The notes under the pieces were generated by a model. It did not search any database, was not told the DNA's origin, and was given only the letters and a program-made list of their open reading frames with translations. This document shows positions 37,643 through 45,985 of a DNA stretch of 64,000 bases, piece by piece. Position 1 is the first letter of the stretch; every line of letters starts with the position of its first letter. Position numbers and translations under genes: made by a program. The DNA lies in the NCBI RefSeq assembly GCF_018070045.1, contig NZ_JAGPYK010000008.1, forward strand, positions 186,001-250,000. Direction: 5' to 3'. This DNA comes from Micromonospora sp. U21 (lineage in GTDB: Bacteria > Actinomycetota > Actinomycetes > Mycobacteriales > Micromonosporaceae).

Positions 37643-38887
37643 GTGACTCCCCGAGCAGCCCTGGCACCGCTGGTCGCCGGCAGCACCTGGCGGCGTGGCG
37701 TGTTCCTGCTGCTGGGCGGGGTCCTGGCGCTGCCGTACGGGCTGCTCGCGGTGACCTTCGCCCAGCTGCTCACCGGCTCGGAGATCCCCCGTTCGCTGGT
37801 GTTCGCCCTGCTGGTGATCGCGCTGGTGATCGCCGTGGTGCCGCTGCTGCTCGACGGCAGCCGGGCACTGGAGATCGCCGCCGTACGGGCGCTGCTCGGC
37901 GTCGACCTGCCCGACCCCGCGCCGGGGCACCGCGGCGACCGGGACACCCGGCTGCGCAGCGCGCTCTGGATCGCCACCCACCTCACCATCGGCGCGCTGG
38001 TGATGGTTGCGCTGATCACGGCCGTGCCGATGGCGTTGGCCTTCATCGCCCAGCAGTTCGGCATCGGCGCCGACCTGGTCAGCCGGGAACGGTTCGGGCC
38101 ACTGGACGGGCGGGACACCGGCTGGCTGACGCTGACCGGGGTGGTCCTGCTGGCCGGTCTCGGCTACGCCGTCGCCGGGCTCGGCGCGCTCGCCGGGTCG
38201 ATGGCGCCAGTGCTGCTCGGTCCGACCCCGGCGGAGCGGATCGCCGCACTGGAGGCGCAGGCCACCCGGCTCGCCGAACGCAACCGGCTGGCCCGGGAAC
38301 TGCACGACTCGGTCGGCCACGCGCTGACGGTGGCCACCCTTCAGGCCGGCGCCGCCCGCGAGGTGCTCGACACCGACCCGGAATTCGTCCGGCGAGCGCT
38401 CGGTGCCATCGAGGAGTCGGGTCGGACCGCGATGGACGAGCTGGACCACGTCCTCGGGCTGCTCCGGGAGACCGGCGGTGGCCGGACCGCGGTGGCGCCG
38501 CAGCGTACCCTCGCCGACCTGGACCGGCTGGTCACCGACACCCGCGCGACCGGGCTGGCGGTGCACGCGCACCGCTCCGGCGACCCGGCGCGGGTGCCGC
38601 CGGCGGTCTCGCGGGAGGGCTACCGAATCGTCCAGGAAGGGTTGACCAATGCGGCACGGTACGGCCACGGGCCGGTGACGCTGCGGCTGGACCTGCACCC
38701 GGACGCGCTGGACCTGGAGCTGGTCAACGCGCTGGGCCGCGCCGGCCGTGCCGACCCGGGCCGGGGCGGCCGCGGCCTGGACGGGATGCGGGAACGCGTG
38801 CTGCTGCTCGGCGGCCGGATCAGCGTCGGCCCGGACGGCGGCCTGTGGCTGATCCGGGCCCGCCTGCCGTACGAGGGGACGCGATGA
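37643..38887 (+). CDS. NarL-type sensor histidine kinase
   Basis: This 414-aa kinase has four or five N-terminal TM segments (about 15-200), a coiled coil, a HisKA_3 domain with the phospho-acceptor histidine in RELHDSVGHALTVATLQAGA, and a HATPase domain (EGLTNAARYG, GRGLDGMRER). There is no large extracellular sensor domain, so it likely senses a signal in the membrane. Start is the GTG at 37643. It overlaps the response regulator by 4 bp. Confidence 0.9.
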   Translation: MTPRAALAPLVAGSTWRRGVFLLLGGVLALPYGLLAVTFAQLLTGSEIPRSLVFALLVIALVIAVVPLLLDGSRALEIAAVRALLGVDLPDPAPGHRGDRDTRLRSALWIATHLTIGALVMVALITAVPMALAFIAQQFGIGADLVSRERFGPLDGRDTGWLTLTGVVLLAGLGYAVAGLGALAGSMAPVLLGPTPAERIAALEAQATRLAERNRLARELHDSVGHALTVATLQAGAAREVLDTDPEFVRRALGAIEESGRTAMDELDHVLGLLRETGGGRTAVAPQRTLADLDRLVTDTRATGLAVHAHRSGDPARVPPAVSREGYRIVQEGLTNAARYGHGPVTLRLDLHPDALDLELVNALGRAGRADPGRGGRGLDGMRERVLLLGGRISVGPDGGLWLIRARLPYEGTR

Positions 38888-39534
38888 CCACCGGTGTGCT
38901 GATCGTCGACGACGACGAGCTGATCCGGGTCGGGCTGCGGGCCATCATCGACGCCCAACCCGACCTGCGGGTGCTCGCCGAGGCCGCCGACGGCGCCGAG
39001 GTGCCGCCGCTGGTCGCCCGGCACCGGCCGGACGTGGTGCTGATGGACGTGCGGATGCCCGGCATCGACGGCATCCAGGCCACCCGACACCTGCTGGCCA
39101 CCTCCGCCGACCCGCCCCGGGTGCTCGTCGTCACCACCTTCGCCACTGACGAGTACGTCTATGAGGCGCTGCGCGCCGGCGCCGCCGGCTTCCTGCTCAA
39201 ACGGGCCCGGCCGGCCGAGGTGGTCGAGGCGGTCCGGGTGGTCGCGGCGGGTGAGTCGCTGCTCTTCCCGGCCGCGATCCGCCGGCTGGCTGGCGCGTAC
39301 GGGCCGACGGGCGGTGATCGGCTGACCGCCGCCCGGCTCACCGAGCGGGAGGCCGAGGTGCTGCGGCTGATGACCACCGGCCGGTCCAACCCGGAGATCG
39401 CCGCGCACCTGGTGGTCGGGGTGGAGACGGTCAAGACGCACGTCGGCAACGTGCTGGCCAAGCTGGGCGTACGCGATCGAACCCAGGCGGTGATCGCCGC
39501 CTACGAGTCCGGTTTCGTCACCCCGTCCGGCTGA
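38884..39534 (+). CDS. NarL/FixJ response regulator
   Basis: This 216-aa regulator has a receiver domain (VLIVDDDELIRVGLRAI and the phospho-acceptor Asp in VVLMDVRMPG) and a C-terminal LuxR-type HTH (LTEREAEVLRLMTTGRS, ETVKTHVGNVLAKLGV). It is the partner of the kinase just upstream (ATGA overlap). A membrane-protein gene follows and may be its target. Confidence 0.93.
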   Translation: MTTGVLIVDDDELIRVGLRAIIDAQPDLRVLAEAADGAEVPPLVARHRPDVVLMDVRMPGIDGIQATRHLLATSADPPRVLVVTTFATDEYVYEALRAGAAGFLLKRARPAEVVEAVRVVAAGESLLFPAAIRRLAGAYGPTGGDRLTAARLTEREAEVLRLMTTGRSNPEIAAHLVVGVETVKTHVGNVLAKLGVRDRTQAVIAAYESGFVTPSG

Positions 39535-39610
39535 CCGGTCCCTCCCACGGGGGAGCGGGTTCACCGCCGCCCGGGAGGGGTACGGCCGGCCACCGGCCGA
39601 GGCTGGAAGC

Positions 39611-40687
39611 ATGACGACGATCACTGCCTCGCCACCCCGTCCCGACTCCCGATGGCCCGACCGGCTGGCCCCGCTGGCCGCCGGCTGGCTCGGTCTGTGG
39701 GGCGTGCTCGCCCTGTTCGGCACGCTCACCGGGGCCGGCTACCCGTTCGGCGCGAACGACCCGCACGGCGGCGACGCCAACCTGCTGCGCCTGGTGCCGG
39801 TGCAGCTTGCCACGCCGCTCTTCGCCGGGGTGCTGCTGACCGCCGCGGTGGCGGCGCTGGCGATGAGCCGTCCGGCCGTACGCCCGCTCGGCGCGCCGCG
39901 GGCGCTGCTCGCCGGATACGCGTGGACGGTGGCGTTCGTGCTCGCCGTGGTCGTGCCGGACGCCCGGGTGCTGGTCATCCTCGGCTACCTGCCGATGCTG
40001 ATCATCGGGGCGCCGTTCGGCTGGCCGCCCGCCGACTACGCCGAGGTGTTCACCTGGGCGCTGTTCGCCCGGTTCGCCGCGCTCGTCGGTGGGCTGCTGC
40101 TGGCCGGGGCGGTGCTCGCCTGGCAGCGCCGCACCGCCGGGGCCTGCGTCGGCTGCGGCCGTCACGACACCGACCGGGGCTGGACCACCCCGGCCGCCGC
40201 CGCGCGCTGGGGTCGGTGGGCCGCCGGCATCGCCGCGGCCATCCCGCTGGCGTACGCGGTGACCCGGTTCGCCTGGGCGGCCGATATCCCGCTGGGCATC
40301 TCTGAGGAGTTCCTGACCGAGATGCAGGAGACCGGGATGGTGTGGGCCGGGTTGGGGCTGGGTGCGTTCGCCACCGTCGGCGCGATCCTCACCCTCGGGC
40401 TGGTGCAGCGGTGGGGCGAGCGGTTCCCCCGCTGGATGCTGGGACTGGCCGGCCGCCGGGTGCCGGTGAAGCTGGCCGTGGTGCCGGCCACCCTGGTCGC
40501 CGTCGCGGTGACCGCCGCCACTCTGGGGCTGCTCAGCAACCCCGAGTTCTGGCAGCTCACCCACGGTTTCAGCCTGGCCGGGGCGCCGATGATGCTCTGG
40601 CCGTTCTGGGGAGTGGCGCTCGGCGCCGCCACGTACGCGTACCACCTGCGCCGCCGCGGAGCCTGCCCGCGCTGCGACCGCGGCTGA
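39611..40687 (+). CDS. Polytopic membrane protein with two CxxC motifs
   Basis: This 358-aa protein has about eight to ten TM segments. Two cysteine pairs are unusual: CVGCGRHD in a loop near 179 and CPRCDRG at the C-terminus. Together they could form one zinc or redox site on the same face. There is no recognised transporter family. It lies 76 bp after the NarL-type response regulator and points the same way, which suggests regulation by it. Confidence 0.72.
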   Translation: MTTITASPPRPDSRWPDRLAPLAAGWLGLWGVLALFGTLTGAGYPFGANDPHGGDANLLRLVPVQLATPLFAGVLLTAAVAALAMSRPAVRPLGAPRALLAGYAWTVAFVLAVVVPDARVLVILGYLPMLIIGAPFGWPPADYAEVFTWALFARFAALVGGLLLAGAVLAWQRRTAGACVGCGRHDTDRGWTTPAAAARWGRWAAGIAAAIPLAYAVTRFAWAADIPLGISEEFLTEMQETGMVWAGLGLGAFATVGAILTLGLVQRWGERFPRWMLGLAGRRVPVKLAVVPATLVAVAVTAATLGLLSNPEFWQLTHGFSLAGAPMMLWPFWGVALGAATYAYHLRRRGACPRCDRG

Positions 40688-40691
40688 GCGT

Positions 40692-40745
40692 GTAAGGAGG
40701 GGACCCTTGTTGTCGGATTTCGTTGTACAGGGGTCCCTTCCTAAC
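40692..40745. repeat. Intergenic palindromic repeat (GGGACCC type)
   Basis: GTAAGGAGGGGACCCTTGT and its near complement (16 of 19 positions match) flank a 16-nt centre. It resembles a palindrome I recall as frequent between Micromonospora genes. Confidence 0.65.
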
Positions 40746-40751
40746 GTGAGC

Positions 40752-40757
40752 TAGCGT
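40752..40757 (+). promoter_or_regulatory. Leaderless -10 box of the MoxR gene
   Basis: TAGCGT lies 7 nt before the GTG at 40765, which supports that start over the in-frame GTG at 40756. Confidence 0.5.
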
Positions 40758-40764
40758 GGGTCGG

Positions 40765-42216
40765 GTGACTGCGCCCTCCCCGGTAATCCCGGTTCCACCG
40801 GCCGACCTGCCCGGCACGCTCGGCGCGCTACGGGCGGCCGGTCACCAGTACCGCACCGTCAAGCAGGAACTCCGCGAGAATCTCCTGGCCCGGATGCGCA
40901 ACGGCGAGGCCCGCTTCCCCGGCATCGTCGGCTACGACGACAGCGTGCTGCCCGAGGTCGAGCGGGCGCTGCTCGCCGGGCACGACATGGTGCTGCTCGG
41001 CGAGCGCGGCCAGGGCAAGACCAGGCTGATCCGCTCCCTCGGCGCCCTGCTCGACGAGTGGACCCCGGTCATCCCCGGGTCGGTGCTCAACGAGCACCCG
41101 ATGCATCCACTCACCGCGGCGTCCCGCGCCGAGGTCGCCGAGGCCGGCGACGACCAGCCGGTCGGCTGGCTGCACCGCTCGATGCGCTACGGCGAGAAGT
41201 TGGCCACCCCGGACACCAGCGTCGGTGACCTGATCGGCGACGTCGACCCGATCCGGATCGCCCAGGGCCGCACCCTCGGCGACCCGGAGACCATCCACTT
41301 CGGGCTGGTGCCCCGTACCAACCGGGGCATCTTCGCCGTCAACGAGCTGCCCGACCTGGCCGAGCGGATCCAGGTGGCGCTGCTCAACGTGCTGGAGGAG
41401 CGCGACATCCAGGTCCGCGGCTACCAGCTGCGGCTGCCGCTGGATTTGCTCCTGGTGGCCAGCGCCAACCCGGAGGACTACACCAACCGGGGCCGGATCA
41501 TCACCCCGCTCAAGGACCGGTTCGGCGCGGAGATCCGTACCCACTACCCGGTCGACCTGGAGTTGGAGCTGGAGCTGATCCGGCAGGAGGCCGACCTGGT
41601 CGCCGAGGTGCCGGAGCACGTCCTGGAGGTCCTGGCCCGGTTCGCCCGCGCGGTGCGCGAGTCACCGTCGGTGGACCCGCGCTCGGGCGTCTCCGCCCGG
41701 TTCGCCATCGCCGCCGCCGAGACCGTGGCCGGTGCCGCGCTGCGCCGGGCCGGCCTGCTCGCCGCCGCCGGCACCCCGGAAGGGCGGCCGGAGGCCGCGG
41801 TGGCCCGGGTCGGCGACGCGGTGTCGGTGACCAGCACCCTGCGCGGCAAGGTGGAGTTCGAGAGCGGCGAGGAGGGGCGGGAGATCGAGATCCTGGCCCA
41901 CCTGCTGCGGACCGCGACCGCCGAGACGTTCCGCGCCCACCTGGCCGGGCTGGACCTGTCCGGCTTCACCGGCCTGGTCGAGGAGGGCGCGGCGATCGAG
42001 ACCGGCGAGCTGGTCGGCGCCGCCGAGCTGCTGCGCCAGGTGGGTACCGTGCCCGGGCTGGCCAAGGTGCTGGACCGGCTCGGCCTGGGCGACGCGCCCA
42101 CCCCGGAGGAGGCCGCCGCCGGTGTCGAGTTCGTGCTGGAGGGGCTGCACCTGACCCGGCGGCTCGGCAAGGACGTGACCGACTCCGGGCGCACCGTCTA
42201 CGGCGGCCGGGGCTGA
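40765..42216 (+). CDS. MoxR/ChlI-like AAA+ ATPase
   Basis: This 483-aa AAA+ ATPase resembles magnesium-chelatase ChlI/MoxR proteins. Walker A is GERGQGKT (79-86). The Walker B region reads GIFAVNELPDL, where Asn replaces the usual Asp but the catalytic Glu is kept. Sensor segments include LLVASANPEDYTNRGRIITPLKDRFG. MoxR ATPases act as chaperones with VWA partners, and the next gene encodes one. The physiological target is unknown. Confidence 0.87.
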   Translation: MTAPSPVIPVPPADLPGTLGALRAAGHQYRTVKQELRENLLARMRNGEARFPGIVGYDDSVLPEVERALLAGHDMVLLGERGQGKTRLIRSLGALLDEWTPVIPGSVLNEHPMHPLTAASRAEVAEAGDDQPVGWLHRSMRYGEKLATPDTSVGDLIGDVDPIRIAQGRTLGDPETIHFGLVPRTNRGIFAVNELPDLAERIQVALLNVLEERDIQVRGYQLRLPLDLLLVASANPEDYTNRGRIITPLKDRFGAEIRTHYPVDLELELELIRQEADLVAEVPEHVLEVLARFARAVRESPSVDPRSGVSARFAIAAAETVAGAALRRAGLLAAAGTPEGRPEAAVARVGDAVSVTSTLRGKVEFESGEEGREIEILAHLLRTATAETFRAHLAGLDLSGFTGLVEEGAAIETGELVGAAELLRQVGTVPGLAKVLDRLGLGDAPTPEEAAAGVEFVLEGLHLTRRLGKDVTDSGRTVYGGRG

Positions 42217-42218
42217 CC

Positions 42219-44171
42219 GTGGCCGGCAACCGGTTCCGGTACGGGCAGTGGCGCGGCGGCCCCGACCCGCTCGCGCCCCCGTACGACGTGCGCGAGGCGG
42301 TGGACGCGGTCGGCGCCGAGGTGCTGGCCGGCGGCAGCCTGCGGGAGGCACTGCGCGACCTGCTGCGCCGTGGCCCGCAGGGGCGTGGCGGGCTGGACGA
42401 CCTGGCCGCCCGGGCCCGCCGGCTGCGCCGGGAGGCGCTGCGCCGGGGTGACCTGGACGGCGCGGTGACCCGGGCGCGGGCCCTGCTCGACCAGGCCCTC
42501 GCCGCCGAGCGGGACGAGCTGCGGGGCCGCGACGACGATGGCGCGCGGTTCGCCGAGTCGGTGCTGGACAACCTGCCCCGCTCCACCGCGCGTGCGGTGG
42601 AGGAGCTGGCCGGCTACCAGTGGGCCAGCGCGGACGCCCGGCGGTCGTACCAGCAGATCCTCGACCAGCTTCGCGGCGACGTACTCGGCCAGCGCTTCGC
42701 CGGCCTGCGCGACGCGGTGCGCGCCTCCGCGGACCCGGCCGTCCAGCGGCGGCTCGCCGAGATGATGAGCGATCTGAACGACCTGCTGGCCCGGCACGGC
42801 CGCGCGGAGGACACCACCGACGCGTTCGCCGAGTTCATGCGCCGGCACGGCGACTTCTTCCCGGAGCGGCCGGAGACCGTCGACGAGTTGATCGACGTGC
42901 TGGCCCGGCGCTCGGCGGCGGGCGAGCGGCTGATGAACTCGCTCTCCGATCGGCAGCGCGCCGAGCTGGCCGGGCTGATGCAGCAGTCGCTCGGCGACCA
43001 GCTCGCCGGGGAGCTGTCCGCGCTCGACGCGAACCTGCGGGCGCTGCGGCCGGACCTGCGGTGGGGGCGCGGCGAGCGGGTGCGGGGCGAGCAGCCGCTG
43101 GGCTACGCCGACGCGGCCGGCGCGTTGGGCGAGATCGGCGAGCTGGACGACCTGCTGGACCAGCTCGACCAGGAACACCCCGGCGCCACCCTGGACGACG
43201 TGGACGTCGACGCGGTGGCCCGGACGCTGGGCCGGAGCGCCGCCGACGACGTCCGTCGGCTGCGTGAGCTGGAGCGGGAACTACGCCGGCAGGGCTGGGT
43301 GAGCCGGGACGCGGACGGGCTCACGCTGAGCCCGAAGGCGCTGCGCCGGCTCGGTGGGACCGCGCTGCGGCGGGTCTTCGCCGACCTGACCGCCGGGCCG
43401 CGCGGCCAGCACGATCTGCGTTCGGCGGGTGCCGCCGGCGAGGTCAGCGGCGGTTCCCGACCCTGGCAGTACGGCGACGAGCAGCCGTTGGACGTGGTCC
43501 GCACGCTGACCCGGGCGGTGAGCCGGGCCGGGCCGAGCGTGCCGGTGCAGCTCGTGGTGGACGACTTCGAGGTGGTGGAGACCGAGAAGCGTGCTTCGGC
43601 GGCGGTGGTGCTCTGCGTCGACCTCTCGTACTCGATGATCTCCCAGGGGCGCTGGGGGCCGATGAAGCAGACCGCGCTGGCGCTGGCGCACCTGATGGAG
43701 ACGCGCTTCCCGCAGGACGCCCTGCAGATCGTCGGCTTCGGCCGGGAGGCGATGACGCTCAGCCAGCAGGAGTTGGCCGCCGTGGAGCCGGACATGGAGC
43801 AGGGCACCAACCTCCAGCACGCGCTGCGGCTTGCCGGTCGGCACCTGCGTCGGCATCCGGACGCCGAGCCGGTGGTGCTGGTGGTCACCGATGGCGAGCC
43901 GACCGCCCACCTGGATCCGGACGACGGGGAGGCGCTGTTCCACTGGCCGCCGCTGCCGGAGACGATCGAGGCGACCGTCCGCGAGGTGGACCGGCTCAGC
44001 CGCTACGGCGCCACCCTCAACCTGTTCATGCTCGGCGACGACCCGGGCCTGCGCCGCTTCGTCGACGCGGTGGCCCGGCGCAGCCGAGGCCGCATGTTCA
44101 CCCCGGACACCGACGACCTGGGCGAGTACGTGGTCAGCGACTACCTCCGCTCCCGCCAATCCCGCCGCTAA
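42219..44171 (+). CDS. VWA-domain partner of the MoxR ATPase
   Basis: This 650-aa protein has a long helical, Arg/Asp-rich N-terminal region (about 1-440). A C-terminal von Willebrand A domain contains the MIDAS sequence DLSYSMI and VVTDGEPTAHLD. The basic-acidic helices resemble the ChlD/CoxE-like linker that docks on an AAA+ ring. Its GTG lies 2 bp after the ATPase stop, so the two are co-expressed, probably as a metal-dependent chaperone complex. Confidence 0.86.
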   Translation: MAGNRFRYGQWRGGPDPLAPPYDVREAVDAVGAEVLAGGSLREALRDLLRRGPQGRGGLDDLAARARRLRREALRRGDLDGAVTRARALLDQALAAERDELRGRDDDGARFAESVLDNLPRSTARAVEELAGYQWASADARRSYQQILDQLRGDVLGQRFAGLRDAVRASADPAVQRRLAEMMSDLNDLLARHGRAEDTTDAFAEFMRRHGDFFPERPETVDELIDVLARRSAAGERLMNSLSDRQRAELAGLMQQSLGDQLAGELSALDANLRALRPDLRWGRGERVRGEQPLGYADAAGALGEIGELDDLLDQLDQEHPGATLDDVDVDAVARTLGRSAADDVRRLRELERELRRQGWVSRDADGLTLSPKALRRLGGTALRRVFADLTAGPRGQHDLRSAGAAGEVSGGSRPWQYGDEQPLDVVRTLTRAVSRAGPSVPVQLVVDDFEVVETEKRASAAVVLCVDLSYSMISQGRWGPMKQTALALAHLMETRFPQDALQIVGFGREAMTLSQQELAAVEPDMEQGTNLQHALRLAGRHLRRHPDAEPVVLVVTDGEPTAHLDPDDGEALFHWPPLPETIEATVREVDRLSRYGATLNLFMLGDDPGLRRFVDAVARRSRGRMFTPDTDDLGEYVVSDYLRSRQSRR

Positions 44172-44199
44172 CCCCGGCCCGGCGGGGTTGACTGGGGGC

Positions 44200-44661
44200 G
44201 TGGAGAGCGGGGGGCTGCGGCGGGCGTACGGCGGGGTGTTCGCGGAGATCGACGGGGCGGGGTTCGGCCCCCCGCCGGAGGGTCAGCTCAGCGCCGAGCA
44301 GATCGTCGCGCACCTGGTGGCCAACGACGAGCTGATGATCCAGGCCACCGAGGCGTTGCTGGCCGGGTCGACGTTCGCCTACTACGACCTGGACGACATC
44401 CACCGCCCGCAGCTCGACGCGCTGGTCGCCGAGCAGGGTGGCCTGCGTGGCCTGGCCGCGCTGCTGCACGGCACCAGTGACCGGCTCTGCGCGCTGGTCG
44501 ACCAGCTCGGCCTGGCGGCGGACACCCCGGTCGAGACGCACCTGCGGGAGGGCTTCGACCTCATCGTCCAGGACACGCTGCCCTGGTCGCGCACCCTCGA
44601 CCTGCACGCCCGCGTCCACCTCCCCAAACACCAGGCCCAGCTCCACATGCTCCGCACCTGA
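44200..44661 (+). CDS. DinB/MDMPI-like hypothetical protein
   Basis: This 153-aa protein is a helical bundle with spaced histidines (QIVAHLVANDELMIQAT, DDIHRPQLDAL, HLPKHQAQLHML), similar to DinB/maleylpyruvate-isomerase-type metal-binding folds that often use mycothiol. The reaction is unknown. The GTG is 28 bp after the VWA gene, so it may be in the same operon. Confidence 0.65.
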   Translation: MESGGLRRAYGGVFAEIDGAGFGPPPEGQLSAEQIVAHLVANDELMIQATEALLAGSTFAYYDLDDIHRPQLDALVAEQGGLRGLAALLHGTSDRLCALVDQLGLAADTPVETHLREGFDLIVQDTLPWSRTLDLHARVHLPKHQAQLHMLRT

Positions 44662-44712
44662 GCCGCCTCGGTCAGGCTCGCTGTCCGGCGTGGTGGGTCC
44701 CCGGCATCTCGG

Positions 44713-44772
44713 TGCGATGAGCGATATACCTGTGGGTCATAAATATGACGCACAGGTATATCGCTCATCGCA
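44713..44772. repeat. 28-bp near-perfect palindrome
   Basis: Arms of 28 bp (TGCGATGAGCGATATACCTG ... and complement, one mismatch) enclose the loop AAAT. A related palindrome lies at 61266-61319. It is AT-richer than its surroundings and has no ORF. Confidence 0.85.
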
Positions 44773-44924
44773 GTCATGCCTCCGGCAGGACTGTCACGTC
44801 TCGGTGCGGATGGGGGAGGTCCGCTCACGTCGGAGCCGGCAGCGGGTCGGCAGCATCCGGCCTGCCGGGTACCACGGCCGGGTGGGCAGCCGTCGTCGGG
44901 CGGGGGCCGGCTGCGGGTGGTGGA

Positions 44925-45914
44925 TCAGGTCCCGATCAGCTCCGGGCGCGGGTGGAAGGTGCGGCGGTAGGTGGAGGGGGCGACGCCGATGCGCTGGTGC
45001 AGTTGCTGGCGCAGGGCGGCGGTGGTGCCGAAGCCGCAGCGGGTGGCGATCTGGTCGACGGTGAGGTCGGTCGTCTCCAGCAGCAGTCGAGCGTGGTCGG
45101 TGCGCTGTTGGAGCAGCCACTGCGCCGGGCTCAGTCCGGTCTCCGAGCGGAAGCGCCGGGTGAAGGTGCGTACGCTCATGCGGGCCTGTTCGGCCAGGTC
45201 GCGCAGCGCGATCGGCTCGTGCAGCCGTTGCCGGGCCCACTCCCGGGCGCCGGCGGTGCTGGTGTCGGTGGCCTTCGGCACCGGCCGCTCGATGTACTGC
45301 GCCTGGCCGCCGTCTCGCCAGGGTGGCATCACACAGCGGCGCGCGGCCCGGTTGGCCACCTCGCTGCCGTGGTCGAGGCGGATGACGTGCAGGCAGAGGT
45401 CGATGCCGGCGGCCACGCCGGCGGAGGTGAGCACCCGGTCGTCGGCGATGAACAGCACGCCCGGGTCGAGGTCCACCCGGTCGTGCAGCCGGCGGAACTG
45501 CTCCGCGTACGCCCAGTGGGTGGTGGCCCGGCGCCCGTCGAGCAGCCCGGCGGCGGCCAGCACGAACGCCCCGGTGCAGATCGACATCACCCGGGCACCC
45601 CGCCGGTACGCCGACCGCAGCCCCTCGGCCACCTCCGGCTCGACGGTGCCCGAGGTCAGCGCGCTGCCGTCGTGGATGCCCGCGACGATCACGGTGTCGG
45701 CGGTGTCGAGCAGTTCCAGCCCGTGGTCCGGGAGCACCTGGAAGCCGGCGGTGCTGCGGACCGGCTGACCGCCCGGGGTGCACACCCGCACGTCGTAGTA
45801 GGAGGTCCCGTCGGCCCCCCGGGCGGTGCTGAACACCTGCGACGGGGTGCCGAGGTCCAGGCCGACCACCTGGTCGAGGGCGAGTACGGCGATCCGGTGC
45901 GGGCGTACGGTCAT
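44925..45914 (-). CDS. GlxA-family AraC-type regulator with DJ-1/PfpI domain
   Basis: This 329-aa regulator has an N-terminal DJ-1/PfpI-like domain (about 1-180; cysteine in SICTGAFVLAAAGLL) and two C-terminal AraC HTH motifs (LRDLAEQARMSVRTFTRRF, TVDQIATRCGFGTTAALRQQ). Proteins of this type control catabolic or stress genes next to them. The ATG at 45914 is preferred over the GTG at 45932. It is divergent from an MFS transporter gene, its likely target. Confidence 0.9.
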   Translation of the reverse strand: MTVRPHRIAVLALDQVVGLDLGTPSQVFSTARGADGTSYYDVRVCTPGGQPVRSTAGFQVLPDHGLELLDTADTVIVAGIHDGSALTSGTVEPEVAEGLRSAYRRGARVMSICTGAFVLAAAGLLDGRRATTHWAYAEQFRRLHDRVDLDPGVLFIADDRVLTSAGVAAGIDLCLHVIRLDHGSEVANRAARRCVMPPWRDGGQAQYIERPVPKATDTSTAGAREWARQRLHEPIALRDLAEQARMSVRTFTRRFRSETGLSPAQWLLQQRTDHARLLLETTDLTVDQIATRCGFGTTAALRQQLHQRIGVAPSTYRRTFHPRPELIGT

Positions 45915-45972
45915 GGCCCGATTATTGCGCACGATGGCTTTCCGGCCACTCGTCGGTGCTGGCGGCGCCGCC

Positions 45973-45978
45973 CAGACT
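45973..45978 (+). promoter_or_regulatory. Possible leaderless -10 box of the MFS gene
   Basis: CAGACT lies 7 nt before the GTG at 45986. Confidence 0.35.
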
Positions 45979-45985
45979 GGTCCAC

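Noticed and set aside
44662..44924. Hidden gene between the DinB-like and GlxA-type genes
   Set aside because: Apart from the palindrome, frames are Arg/Gly-rich shadows without a start site.
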